64,000 bases of DNA, from the NCBI GenBank assembly GCA_934725685.1, contig CAKVBX010000002.1, positions 1-64,000 of the forward strand. Reading direction: 5' to 3'. Shown here one piece after another: positions 16,963-26,151 of this stretch. The DNA is from an uncultured Bacilli bacterium. GTDB taxonomy: Bacteria; Bacillota_I; Bacilli_A; RFN20; CAG-288. Numbering within the stretch: the first letter of the stretch is position 1; the number at the start of each line of letters is the position of its first letter. The notes beneath the pieces are model-generated. The model ran no database searches, was not told the DNA's origin, and saw only the letters and a list, made by a program, of their open reading frames with translations. A program made the translations under genes and the position numbers.

Positions 16963-18471
16963 ATGAAGAAAAAACTCATTCCTTTTACTTTATCTCTGTT
17001 GACCTTATGTGCCTGTCAGACCAATACTCCGACGGAACAACCGACGGAACAGCCGACGGAACAACCGACGGAACAGCCAGGCACCAGTGCGACCTATCGT
17101 CCAAACGTCTTCGAACAGCTCAGTGCTGCCTTCGGTGATCTCACCGGCAGCATGACGCTTACCGGCAGAGTATCCCACGCCACTTCGGACGGAACCAACT
17201 CGACGGAAAGCTACACCGATGCCACCATTGAAATCAGTGCGGACGCTTACTATTACTTAGAAGAGGACGAGACCACTCACGAGAAACTCGTGGAGGAAAA
17301 CTGCTATGCCGATGACAAAGGCAAACTCGTCAACCGCACGCTGAATCCGCTCACGAATGAAGTCGTCGAGACGACGACCAGCGATGATTTCGATCAGATA
17401 ATGGACAATCCGTTCGGTGAACTCGAAGTCAAGAACATCAGTGCCATCCGCAGTCAGCCGAACTGGTACCTCATCGACAAAGGTTCAAGATCGTTAGCAA
17501 GTGAGATTGTCTATTATCTTACGGGCTATCAGACGACCGGACTTCCGGACTACAAGCCCAGCTATGATTATACGACTGTCGATTACACCCCGACCGTCTC
17601 GGAATTTGCGTTACATTTCAACGGTGATGAAATCGATCAGTTCCGTTTCATCCTCGAAGTCGAAATTTCGGAAGATGATGGCTCCTACTATTATGAAGGC
17701 CTTCTCTTCGAACTTGATCTTTCTGAACTCGGCAACACGACCCCCCGTGAAATGCAGCCCTTGGAGCATACGGACGGACACGACCGTCTCAAGGGCGCAC
17801 TTCAGCCTTACAATTACGACAATGAGAACGCCAAGAACTACACGGTCCATGTCGATGTTGGATTCGATACCAACCAGATTGAGGATTATTCCTATGAGTA
17901 TTATGTCGACTTCGAGAAGAAGATGATCTATAACACTTATGAATTCACCGGTTATATTTCGCCTAAGACCGAAGATGACGAATACGAAGAGTACAAGTAC
18001 AATCTCTGCTATCAGTTCGATGACAAGAAGAACCAGATTGTCATCTACCGTTATCTTACCGATGACACCCATAAGCTGGTGAGAAAAGACGGATTCCGTG
18101 AATACTGGGGCTTCTCCGATCAGGAGATGGGGACCACCTTCTTCGATGGTGCCCCGATGATCGGCGCCATCGCTCCGGAATGCTTCCAGGATAACGGAGA
18201 CGATACGTTCACCCCTTACACCATCTATAAGTCTCTCGCCATCCGTTCTCTCCTTCCGTTTGAGGAATATGTCAATGAGCCGACCACTTCCGGTGACTTC
18301 CAGGTCATGCTGAACAAGGATGGAACTCTGAAGTGCTTCCAGAATCAGATTAGCGGCACCTTCTCCCTCGGAACGAACCTGACGGTTCAGGCGACGAAGA
18401 CCTACAAGACAACCATCACCAATCTTGGCAATACGAAGATTCCGTCCTATTGTGTGAACACGGAAGACTGA
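16963..18471 (+). CDS. Lipoprotein with PTEQ repeat linker
   Basis: 502 residues. Signal peptide MKKKLIPFTLSLLTLCACQ with lipobox LCAC gives an acylated Cys and an extracytoplasmic protein. A PTEQ tetrapeptide repeated four times follows (residues 23-38), encoded by near-identical 12-base units. The mature part is acidic and rich in Tyr, Asp and Glu, with no recognised domain. It is first gene of a three-lipoprotein unit (next gene 22 bases downstream) with a cre-like box far upstream. The tandem DNA repeat could change length by slippage without breaking the frame. Function unknown. Confidence 0.83.
   Translation: MKKKLIPFTLSLLTLCACQTNTPTEQPTEQPTEQPTEQPGTSATYRPNVFEQLSAAFGDLTGSMTLTGRVSHATSDGTNSTESYTDATIEISADAYYYLEEDETTHEKLVEENCYADDKGKLVNRTLNPLTNEVVETTTSDDFDQIMDNPFGELEVKNISAIRSQPNWYLIDKGSRSLASEIVYYLTGYQTTGLPDYKPSYDYTTVDYTPTVSEFALHFNGDEIDQFRFILEVEISEDDGSYYYEGLLFELDLSELGNTTPREMQPLEHTDGHDRLKGALQPYNYDNENAKNYTVHVDVGFDTNQIEDYSYEYYVDFEKKMIYNTYEFTGYISPKTEDDEYEEYKYNLCYQFDDKKNQIVIYRYLTDDTHKLVRKDGFREYWGFSDQEMGTTFFDGAPMIGAIAPECFQDNGDDTFTPYTIYKSLAIRSLLPFEEYVNEPTTSGDFQVMLNKDGTLKCFQNQISGTFSLGTNLTVQATKTYKTTITNLGNTKIPSYCVNTED
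17029..17076 (+). repeat. Four tandem 12-bp units coding PTEQ
   Basis: CCGACGGAACAA and CCGACGGAACAG alternate four times in frame, giving Pro-Thr-Glu-Gln repeats just after the lipobox cysteine. The unit is a multiple of three, so copy-number change alters the linker length only. Confidence 0.85.
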
Positions 18472-18493
18472 ATCAAGAAAGGAATCGAACAGA

Positions 18494-20221
18494 ATGAAAA
18501 AGAATAAATTAGGACTCATTACCCTCTCCCTTCTCTCCCTCTCCCTGATTGCCTGCGGCAATAACACCGACACATCAAAACCTGCGACGGATAGCAACAC
18601 TCCTAATGTCACGGATACTGCAAAGCCCGACACGGATCCCTCAACCACGGAGGGCTCCTCCTATGCGACCATTCCGGAAGAGGATATGACCGGCGGTCTT
18701 GTCATGACACTCGATGATACAAGGAGCTACTTCATCGTTACCGACTATATTTCCGTCGAATATGATATCGTCATCCCTGATGTCTATCAGGGACTTCCTG
18801 TTCGTGAAATCGGAGAAGCCGCTTTTCGCTATAAGACCATCGACTCCATCACCTTGCCGCACTCTCTCAGAAAGATCGGAAAAGAAGCCTTCCTCGGTCT
18901 CTCCTATGACAGCCAGATCAAGGAACTTGATCTCCCTGAAGGACTTGAGGAAATCGATGATCAGGCATTCTGCTATTGTCCGACCATTACGACCGTCACA
19001 CTTCCTTCCACGCTGAAAAAGTTGGGCTCCGGTGTTTTCCATCTCTGCGCCAACATCAAGAAGGTGAAGACCGCCAAGGGAAGCGAGCATTTCCTTGCGG
19101 AGAACAACGTCCTTTACAGCAATGACAAGAAGACCCTTTACTTCTATCCTGCCGGACTCAACTTTACTTCTTATGACCTTCCTGAGGAAGTCGAACATAT
19201 CTCCGATTATGCCTTCTACGGAAACCAGGTCCTGACGGCAATCGGCATTCCCTCTAACTGCAATCTCACTTCCATCGGTTATCGTGCCATGGCCGCCATC
19301 ACGAACCTTACCACCCTCCGACTTGAAAAAGCCGAGAAACTGACCGAGGTCGGTGATCTTGCCATAAGCGAAAACTCTTCTCTCATCAAAGTGACGCTTC
19401 CGAAGTCTCTCTCAAAACTTTCCAGGGGCCTTCTTTACAAGGACGGCGCTCTTCAGAGTGTCACCATTCAGGGTGATTATACGGAAATCCCTGATGATTT
19501 CTTGAGCAATTGCAACAAGCTTCAGTCCTTCACCATCCCGAATGGTGTTACGAAAATCGGTGCATCAGCATTCTATAGCTGTGGAAATCTCACCAAGATT
19601 GATCTTCCGGCCACAGTGTCCGAAATCGGTGAGAATGCCTTCAGTGCCTGCTTCAGTCTGAAGTCCTTCACCTTCCCTGCCGCTGTCACGGAAGTCCCGA
19701 CTAAGATGTTCACTAGCTGCCGTGCTCTTACCACTGTCACGCTTCATGATGGCATCACCTCCATCGGAGACAATGCCTTCGAAGGCTGCTCCACCCTCAC
19801 CGGAATCGATCTCAGTATGACTAAGATTACGGAACTGAAAGAGAATACCTTTATGTCCTGTGGGGCCATGACGGAAGCCAAACTTCCTGAAACACTCACC
19901 GTCATCAAGGATTCCGCTTTCAAGTTCTGCTATGAACTCAGAAGAATCCAGATTCCTTCCCATGTCACCACCATCGGAGACGATGCTTTCTTCAATTGTT
20001 CCAAGCTCACTTATGTCTATCTTCCGAAGTCTGTCAAGAGCATCGGAACGGTCGCTTTCCGTACCGTCTATGCGTCGGAAGGTAAAGTTAACCTTTACTT
20101 CGAAGCAGATTCCTTCGTCAACGAAAACACCGAAGTCGGCAATAATTTCACCAACGGAAATATCTTCTATGGGAAAACTCTCAGTGATTATGAGACAGAC
20201 TCCCAGGGTGCACTATTATGA
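18494..20221 (+). CDS. BspA-type leucine-rich repeat lipoprotein
   Basis: 575 residues. Signal peptide MKKNKLGLITLSLLSLSLIACG has lipobox LIAC, then a Thr/Asp/Pro-rich linker to about residue 55. From about residue 85 to 545 the protein is a run of LRR_5 (BspA-like) repeats with the pattern IGxxAFxxCxxLxxIxLPxxVxxI, for example IGASAFYSCGNLTKIDLP and IGDNAFEGCSTLTGIDLS. Such proteins sit on the surface of gut and oral bacteria and bind host or bacterial ligands. It ends in the four-base overlap ATGA with the next lipoprotein gene. The ligand is not predictable. Confidence 0.92.
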   Translation: MKKNKLGLITLSLLSLSLIACGNNTDTSKPATDSNTPNVTDTAKPDTDPSTTEGSSYATIPEEDMTGGLVMTLDDTRSYFIVTDYISVEYDIVIPDVYQGLPVREIGEAAFRYKTIDSITLPHSLRKIGKEAFLGLSYDSQIKELDLPEGLEEIDDQAFCYCPTITTVTLPSTLKKLGSGVFHLCANIKKVKTAKGSEHFLAENNVLYSNDKKTLYFYPAGLNFTSYDLPEEVEHISDYAFYGNQVLTAIGIPSNCNLTSIGYRAMAAITNLTTLRLEKAEKLTEVGDLAISENSSLIKVTLPKSLSKLSRGLLYKDGALQSVTIQGDYTEIPDDFLSNCNKLQSFTIPNGVTKIGASAFYSCGNLTKIDLPATVSEIGENAFSACFSLKSFTFPAAVTEVPTKMFTSCRALTTVTLHDGITSIGDNAFEGCSTLTGIDLSMTKITELKENTFMSCGAMTEAKLPETLTVIKDSAFKFCYELRRIQIPSHVTTIGDDAFFNCSKLTYVYLPKSVKSIGTVAFRTVYASEGKVNLYFEADSFVNENTEVGNNFTNGNIFYGKTLSDYETDSQGALL

Positions 20222-21915
20222 AATCGTCCCATAAGAAACTTCCGCTGCTTCTTCTGATTCCTTCCTTGCTTGTCGGCTGTCAGAACACCGATACGCCGAC
20301 GGAATCGTCAACTCCGAACACTGAGCCGGCAAAACCGGTCGAGAAACTGGAAATCACCGGTGTCACTCATATTGGTGTCAGGGAATATACGACCATGACC
20401 TGTTCCTATCAGGGAAAACTGATCTCTCCGCAGTGGACTTCCTCCGATAAGAAGGTTGCTACCGTTTCGACGACTGGAATGGTCAAAGGCATCTCCATCG
20501 GCGATGTTACAATTACGGCATCCTATAACGGATTATCCTCTGATTTCTCTCTTTCCGTTACGGAAAGCTGGGCACTTTCCTCTGTCGTCAGCCGTATTGC
20601 TTCTTCCAGTTATCAGGTCAAGATGACCGGGGAAGGCGGTGATTTCGATTCCATGAGCAATCCGTCCTTTACGTTGGATTGCTATGAGAACGGATTCTAT
20701 TACGAGGGCGGAGATTCCGACGCCTTTGTCGCCGATTATGGTGTCGGTGTCGATGCCAAGAAGAGGAACTTCTATTATGAGAAGGACGCCACAGGAAAAA
20801 TCAGTAATGCACTTTATTTCCGTGATCAGTCTCTTGGCATCACTTCCAGATTCTACGGCCTCAGCATTCTCCCAGCAACTTACTATCGTATGGATCTGAG
20901 AGAAGACAATACCTATGATCTGATGAACAATTCCCTCTCTGCCTATTTCCAGGCCCTCTACTTCTTCATGGGAACCCAGTTCATCTCGACCGAAGAGAAA
21001 GATTTCATGGAAGAACTTCAGTCGAGTGTCCTTTCTCTCACTATGACTGTCAACGGGACAAATTCCCTGACGGTCAACATGGGATTCGGAAGAAAAGTCG
21101 ACGAGGAAGAAATCATCGACGAAACAATCAAGCTTGAGATTCAGTCCCTTGCGGATAAGAACGATGCAATTCTTGCTTCCTTCCTCGACACGTCTTCCCC
21201 TGCGTTCCCGGAGGTCTATCCCGAAATTACCAAGCTGTATGAGCTGTCTAAGAACCATAACTATACCCGTGATTTCGGAAACTACACCGGGGATGGCATC
21301 AGTATCCATATCGGCCAGTCCTATTTCACGGATAAGTACATTTTCATCGAGTATACGCCTGAGTATCTCGAAGAGACAAAGGGTGCCTATGAAGAGAATC
21401 CTCTCATCTCCCGCGGATATGTCGATATCTACGGAAAGAAGGATTATCAGGATGGCAGCTATTACTTCGAATATAAAGATGGGAAAGTGAATGTCGGCTC
21501 CCGTGAAATGAATTCTTCAACCGGTAAGTTCTATTCTCACTGGTATGATTTCTACGAAAACCTCACACTCATTCTCGATATGTTATCGGATGATTTCTAC
21601 ATGTTCGATAGAATCCAGGCGAGCGGTTCTGCCTTTGCCAAGGAATTCGGTTCTTATTCTCAGATTGGTGCTTCCATCACGGAAGAGCTTTTCTCGGATT
21701 ATCTTCAGGCGATTTCCGGAATGACTGCCAGCGGCATCATTCTCAGCATTGACTATTCGGACGAAAATCCGTCTGACACCATCGCAATGGTCGGCGGCCT
21801 CTTCACCTATAATTCTAACCTCGCCTACGATTTCCAGAAGTATCCTTACACAAAATTCAACACGACCTCTTCGAAAGTCATGGATGACTTCCTGAATTCT
21901 CTTATCGATCGTTAA
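20218..21915 (+). CDS. Lipoprotein with N-terminal Ig-like (Big_2) domain
   Basis: 565 residues. Signal peptide MKSSHKKLPLLLLIPSLLVGCQ has lipobox LVGC, then TDTPTESSTPNTEPAKP. Residues about 40-115 (LEITGVTHIGVREYTTMTC, then WTSSDKKVATVSTTGMVKG.S.GDVTITASY) are a bacterial Ig-like group 2 domain. The remaining 450 residues are not recognised. The gene starts inside the stop of the leucine-rich repeat gene (ATGA) and ends in a terminator, so it closes the operon. Confidence 0.83.
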   Translation: MKSSHKKLPLLLLIPSLLVGCQNTDTPTESSTPNTEPAKPVEKLEITGVTHIGVREYTTMTCSYQGKLISPQWTSSDKKVATVSTTGMVKGISIGDVTITASYNGLSSDFSLSVTESWALSSVVSRIASSSYQVKMTGEGGDFDSMSNPSFTLDCYENGFYYEGGDSDAFVADYGVGVDAKKRNFYYEKDATGKISNALYFRDQSLGITSRFYGLSILPATYYRMDLREDNTYDLMNNSLSAYFQALYFFMGTQFISTEEKDFMEELQSSVLSLTMTVNGTNSLTVNMGFGRKVDEEEIIDETIKLEIQSLADKNDAILASFLDTSSPAFPEVYPEITKLYELSKNHNYTRDFGNYTGDGISIHIGQSYFTDKYIFIEYTPEYLEETKGAYEENPLISRGYVDIYGKKDYQDGSYYFEYKDGKVNVGSREMNSSTGKFYSHWYDFYENLTLILDMLSDDFYMFDRIQASGSAFAKEFGSYSQIGASITEELFSDYLQAISGMTASGIILSIDYSDENPSDTIAMVGGLFTYNSNLAYDFQKYPYTKFNTTSSKVMDDFLNSLIDR

Positions 21916-21922
21916 GATATTT

Positions 21923-21957
21923 AAAACACCTTGCCTGAAATATGACAGGGTGTTTTT
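21923..21957 (+). terminator. Terminator of three-gene lipoprotein operon
   Basis: AAAACACC pairs with GGTGTTTT, followed by TTTTTCT. Loop is about 18 bases. Confidence 0.75.
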
Positions 21958-21971
21958 CTATATAACATAAG

Positions 21972-22004
21972 AAAAAGGCTTCTGCGGATATGCAGAAGCC
22001 TTTT
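21972..22004. terminator. Bidirectional terminator
   Basis: AAAAGGCTTCTGC and GCAGAAGCCTTTT form a 13-bp stem. On the minus strand it ends the leftward lipoprotein gene that stops at 22019. Confidence 0.88.
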
Positions 22005-22018
22005 GTAAATAAAACGGA

Positions 22019-24901
22019 TTACTTCGCTAATGTGATGGTGAAGACTTTTGCACCGAAGGTAACGGTGTAGACACCGGATGCATAAGTGTAGCTACCGGAG
22101 TAAGAAGTGTAAGAGGAGCTTGTGCTATCCGCGTAATAATTCGATGCAGTGGCGCCATAGGAGGAATAGGAGCTGCTCGGGCCTTTAAATGTGAACTTGC
22201 TGGTGGTAGTTCCATCGGTGAAGTAAATGACACCTTCATAGACACCGGTCCTCATTTCCGTCTTGACATAGGTGTAGGTGGTACCGGATTCATCCTTCAT
22301 CGTGAATTTGCCACAGAGAATCGCAAGTCTTTCGGTGAAGGTAGCATAATAGGAACTGCTCGGAACCTTGCTGACATTGTCGATTTCAACCTTGTTGAGC
22401 AGAACCTTCTTATGGGTTGTCTTTTCAGAACCGGAGGAAGCGGCGAGATGTTCTTCGCTATCCTTCATTTCAAGATCCAAAGCGGTGACATGATCAGATG
22501 TCTTGAGGCTGATCTTGCCTGTGGAAGAAATATCATAGGTGAAGTCATAATTGTCGGTGACAACGAGATCGTTGGAACCGATTCCGACGGATCCTGTTCC
22601 ATCGGCATTGAGCGTCAGGCTCTTGATTTCATAGTAAGAAGAACCAATGTCATAGGTGCCTGCAGCTTTTTCGGCAGTCCAAGGATCGGTGATGTTGAGG
22701 GAGAGAGAGGTGGAAATCGTGGGCTTGGTCTTGGATCCATAGGTGATCTTCACACCGGATTCCGCACGATTGACCGTGAGCTTGAAGGTGATGGCGCCAG
22801 TTGCCTTCTTATCTTCATTGCTGTTGAAGTCAGAGAGGGTGACGGCATCGCTGCTGGCAGCAATCTGGATGTCGGTGGGATCGTATCCGGCATAAGGAGT
22901 TAATTTGAAATTGTAGCTCTGTCCGACATAGACTGTGGAAATGGATTTTCCATCGACCGTGAGGTTGCCAAGCTGGGAAGAGGTAGAGAAGGCTTCATAG
23001 ACCGTGGTGACATGGAGATCATAGGTGACCATATTGTATTCGTTGCCGATGGTGATGGTGGTTTCACCAATCTTACCTTTTCCTGCAAGGGAACCATTGT
23101 AGTTCTTGCTGAAGAATTCGGAATCATAAGTCATGATTTTGTAGTTGCCAAGATCAATCGGAGCAGCCGGCTCGACGGCGATGACGCCGAGATCCTTGAT
23201 TTCCAGGGTCTGGACTCTGGAAGAAATCTCCATGTTATCGGTTGCAGTTTCGATCTCGCTGGCGATGTTGTCCTCCAAGGGAATCTGGAAGGCGGAAACG
23301 GCACTTCTATCGCCATACTCGGCAGAGAACTTGTAGACCTCAGTCTTGGTGAGATAGTCTTCGATGTTATCGACAGGGAGCTTGGTGCTGGTATCGACAA
23401 TCTTGCTTCCGGAATAAGACTTCATTGTGTATTCGCCGCTTTCAATTTTGCCGTCTTCGTTGAGGGTGAGGACAAGATTGTTGGTGGCGTAATAGGATGT
23501 TCCATAAGCACTGGCAGAAACTTCATAGTTGCTGAATTCAATCTTCATGGCATCGCCGATGTCGCCAATATATTCGCTCTTGATCTTGATGTTATCCTTG
23601 ATGGCGTCATCAGTGAGCGAGGAACTGCCGGTAATGTGGGCGTGAGCGAGGAAGTATCCGAGAATGGTGTTGATGTGGTTGTACTCTGCCAGATAGTCGA
23701 TAACTTTTTCCTTGGCTTGTTCCGTGGTCAGATACTTTCTTTCGAAGGCGTTGACCAATGTGCTTTCCGGTTCGTCGGCTTTTTCGGTGACATTTTCGGT
23801 TTCATCCTTGATAAGAGCACCGGAGACGGACGGATTTGTGAGAGAGGAACCTTCGTATTTTGCGATTTCGTAATAGTTAGTGGAATTGAGAACGGCTTCT
23901 TTCTTGGAAATTGCGGAATTTTCTTTTCCGGCTTCTTCTGTAATGGCACCTTCCGCAGTCTGATCGGCAGAGTAAGAGTATTCTTCGCTCTGGATGTAGT
24001 GCTGATTTTCGTTTAAGGTTTCGGAAATGGTCTTCTTGGTGATGCTGCCGTTCTGGGTAACCGTGGATTCGGAAGTGAACTTGCTTCCTTCTTCCGCAAA
24101 CTGGTTGCTGAACTGCTTGATGAACTTCTTATAGGCATCGCCGTCTTCCGGAGCCTGATTCTCTTCCTTGATTTCATCGGAAGTGAAAACGAGAGGCTGA
24201 GAGAGGGAGAAATCAATGGTGATATCAAAGAGACCCTTCTTGATGGACTCAATGTTGTTATCGTTGAAGCGGAAGGCTTTGTAATAGGCGGGGTTGAAAG
24301 CCATGCTGTCGAAACCGAGAGTTTCACCATCCATCTCGATGTGGAACTGCTGACGATAACGTAAGGGAGCATCTTCGATGGCAAAGGTGAAATCTTCCTT
24401 CATGGTGAAGGCGATAGCATCCTGCCCGTCAGCATAGACGAGCTTGACATCGGTATAATTGGAACCGGTTTTGGTCAGAGTGAGGGCGCCCTCCTTGATG
24501 GTGAGAGTGTAGATACCTTCGTTCATGACCTTGATGTAATGACCGTTGCCGGCTTCAAAACCGTCCTTGGCAGTCAGAGAATCGAAAGAAATGACGGCAG
24601 CATCATCCGTTCCATTAATGAAGAAAGCGTCGCCTCTCTTGAGGGAAATACCAGTCAAAGTATAGGTCTTGGTTGCTTCATCATAATCGAATTTCTCACT
24701 GTCTTTTTCGCCGAGATTGATATTGCCGGCTAAAAAATAGTCCGGAGTTTTCACAACAGGAGTTTCGGTGGCAGGAGCATCCGTAGCAGGAGCCTCAGTA
24801 GCAGGAGTTTCTTCGGTCGTTTTTTCACTGGGCTTGGAATCGCAGCCTGTGACAAGCAGACCGAGCAGAGAAAGAAGCATAATTGTTTTTGTTTTTTTCA
24901 T
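22019..24901 (-). CDS. Very large lipoprotein with TEAPAT-type linker
   Basis: 960 residues from the second of two possible ATG codons; the first (24919) has no ribosome site, while AAAGG precedes the second. Signal peptide MKKTKTIMLLSLLGLLVTGCD has lipobox VTGC, followed by a Thr/Pro/Ala/Glu repeat linker. Residues about 50-240 contain two beta-rich stretches (YFLAGNINLGEKDSEKFDY, KTYTLTGISLKRGDAFFING) that recall carbohydrate-binding modules of the SusE/SBP type. A later Ig-like region and a C-terminal section with LNADGTGSVGIG resemble the NEDG-G module of the two lipoproteins at 2977-7001. It is a single gene with a cre-like box about 170 bases upstream. Polysaccharide binding is a guess. 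Confidence 0.82.
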   Translation of the reverse strand: MKKTKTIMLLSLLGLLVTGCDSKPSEKTTEETPATEAPATDAPATETPVVKTPDYFLAGNINLGEKDSEKFDYDEATKTYTLTGISLKRGDAFFINGTDDAAVISFDSLTAKDGFEAGNGHYIKVMNEGIYTLTIKEGALTLTKTGSNYTDVKLVYADGQDAIAFTMKEDFTFAIEDAPLRYRQQFHIEMDGETLGFDSMAFNPAYYKAFRFNDNNIESIKKGLFDITIDFSLSQPLVFTSDEIKEENQAPEDGDAYKKFIKQFSNQFAEEGSKFTSESTVTQNGSITKKTISETLNENQHYIQSEEYSYSADQTAEGAITEEAGKENSAISKKEAVLNSTNYYEIAKYEGSSLTNPSVSGALIKDETENVTEKADEPESTLVNAFERKYLTTEQAKEKVIDYLAEYNHINTILGYFLAHAHITGSSSLTDDAIKDNIKIKSEYIGDIGDAMKIEFSNYEVSASAYGTSYYATNNLVLTLNEDGKIESGEYTMKSYSGSKIVDTSTKLPVDNIEDYLTKTEVYKFSAEYGDRSAVSAFQIPLEDNIASEIETATDNMEISSRVQTLEIKDLGVIAVEPAAPIDLGNYKIMTYDSEFFSKNYNGSLAGKGKIGETTITIGNEYNMVTYDLHVTTVYEAFSTSSQLGNLTVDGKSISTVYVGQSYNFKLTPYAGYDPTDIQIAASSDAVTLSDFNSNEDKKATGAITFKLTVNRAESGVKITYGSKTKPTISTSLSLNITDPWTAEKAAGTYDIGSSYYEIKSLTLNADGTGSVGIGSNDLVVTDNYDFTYDISSTGKISLKTSDHVTALDLEMKDSEEHLAASSGSEKTTHKKVLLNKVEIDNVSKVPSSSYYATFTERLAILCGKFTMKDESGTTYTYVKTEMRTGVYEGVIYFTDGTTTSKFTFKGPSSSYSSYGATASNYYADSTSSSYTSYSGSYTYASGVYTVTFGAKVFTITLAK

Positions 24902-25168
24902 ATTGTTTAAGCCTTTCATTTCAATGTTTTTATTATAATTTCAGCCTTTTTCTATTAAGAAAAGATTAATGATTATAGTAGACATGTGAAAAGCGATGAA
25001 AATAGGAATTTTTCATTAAAAATCAAATGAAAGTAGCCTGTTTTTTATTAAAAATAAGCAGCAAAATATTCTTAAAAAAAATATTGAAAGCGCTTTAAAT
25101 GTCAGGATTTTTTCTTAAAGAAAAGTTGAAATATTGAAAGAAACTTAAAAGATTTTAAAATTCAGAGA
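24902..25168. other. A/T-rich intergenic region with no gene
   Basis: About 265 bases of A/T-rich sequence between two leftward genes. It holds the cre-like palindrome at 25084-25098 and several short A and T runs. A possible -10 (TATAAT on the minus strand near 24935) sits shortly before the lipoprotein gene. No open frame or RNA gene was recognised. Confidence 0.5.
25084..25098. promoter_or_regulatory. cre-like palindrome upstream of lipoprotein gene
   Basis: TTGAAAGCGCTTTAA contains the perfect 10-base palindrome AAAGCGCTTT and matches 14 of 15 positions of the CcpA catabolite-responsive element pattern. It lies about 185 bases before the leftward lipoprotein start. Confidence 0.55.
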
Positions 25169-25837
25169 TCAGAAAATGTGATGAATGCCGAAGGCTAAAC
25201 CATAATAGGTGAATAACTGTCCTACGAGATAAAGAAGCATGATGATGAAGTCACTCTTCTCCATTGTTTTTCCGACCACTGCTTTTTCTAAGATGATGTC
25301 GCTGGCGATACAACAGACATAACCAATAAAGATCATCGTTCCGCAGGCAGTGGTGCCAGTGAAGAAAAGAATGAGGGAAAAGATGACGTTTTCAAGATGC
25401 AGTGTTGCAAAAGCATATTTGAAGAGGGAGAATTTCTTCCCTTTTTCAAAGACAAAATAACCGAGAAGGGAAGCAATGGGAATGGCGATATAAAGCAAAA
25501 CATAATGCCAGGCCTGAAGCTCCCATCCTAGAATGGCACATTGTGTCAGAATATTCAGAACATGGCTGGAAGCAAAGAAGGTGGCGCCGAGAAGGAAGAG
25601 AAACGGTTTTTCGTCAAAGAGTAGGATGATATCTCCGATACAGGCCAAAAAACAGGCAACTGGAATCAAAGGATAGTCTTTAGAGAAAAAACACATCGAA
25701 ATTCCTAGTAACATCAGAAGGAAGGGCTTAGTTCGCATTCTGTGTTTTTCGTTGCCAGTCCGACAGAAAAACAGGTGGATTGTGGAGAGAGCGAGGTATA
25801 GAATGGTTGGTACGGCGATTCCGATTGTTCCTAACAT
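25169..25837 (-). CDS. YhhN/TMEM86-like membrane protein
   Basis: 222 residues from the ATG at 25837, with about seven or eight hydrophobic helices. The segments PVACFLACIGDIILLF, LFLLGATFFASSHVLNIL and VCCIASDIILEKAVVG carry the GD and SD polar residues within helices that mark the YhhN (lysoplasmalogenase-like) family; whether it hydrolyses a vinyl-ether lipid here is unknown. Longer frames run back through the tRNA-Leu and are rejected. A TGGACA-17-TATGAT promoter ends six bases before this ATG, which supports this start and suggests a leaderless message. Confidence 0.72.
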   Translation of the reverse strand: MLGTIGIAVPTILYLALSTIHLFFCRTGNEKHRMRTKPFLLMLLGISMCFFSKDYPLIPVACFLACIGDIILLFDEKPFLFLLGATFFASSHVLNILTQCAILGWELQAWHYVLLYIAIPIASLLGYFVFEKGKKFSLFKYAFATLHLENVIFSLILFFTGTTACGTMIFIGYVCCIASDIILEKAVVGKTMEKSDFIIMLLYLVGQLFTYYGLAFGIHHIF

Positions 25838-25843
25838 GGCTTC

Positions 25844-25872
25844 ATCATACCATGAAATCGATAGAATGTCCA
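25844..25872 (-). promoter_or_regulatory. Promoter of the YhhN-like gene
   Basis: On the minus strand, TGGACA (25872-25867), a 17-base spacer and TATGAT (25849-25844), each one base off consensus. Only GAAGCC separates the -10 box from the ATG, so the start point should fall at the start codon. Confidence 0.6.
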
Positions 25873-25883
25873 TTTGTGATATG

Positions 25884-25921
25884 AAAAAAACAAAAACTCC
25901 GATACATTTCTGTATCGGAGT
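25884..25921 (-). terminator. Terminator after tRNA-Leu
   Basis: On the minus strand ACTCCGATACA, loop GAAA and TGTATCGGAGT, followed by a T-rich run. It lies 11 bases after the encoded CCA end. Confidence 0.9.
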
Positions 25922-25932
25922 AATGCTTATGA

Positions 25933-26016
<84 letters not shown>

Positions 26017-26113
26017 ATGTCAAGCTTATAAATTATACCTAGATACGGAAATGAATGCAAGAGATTTCTGAAAAAAATTCTGCGCTTTTTCTTTGCGGTT
26101 TCAAAACATGGGG

Positions 26114-26142
26114 TTGGCTAAGAGAACGGGAAAGGCTAAAAT
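26114..26142 (+). promoter_or_regulatory. Promoter of the metallopeptidase gene
   Basis: TTGGCT (26114-26119), a 17-base spacer and TAAAAT (26137-26142). The ATG at 26152 is nine bases downstream, so the leader would be about two or three bases. Confidence 0.5.
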
Positions 26143-26151
26143 AGAGAGGCT

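Noticed and set aside
23012..24016. 334-residue open frame on the plus strand
   Set aside because: Antisense to the large lipoprotein gene; Gly/Asp/Val-rich with no ribosome site or domain.
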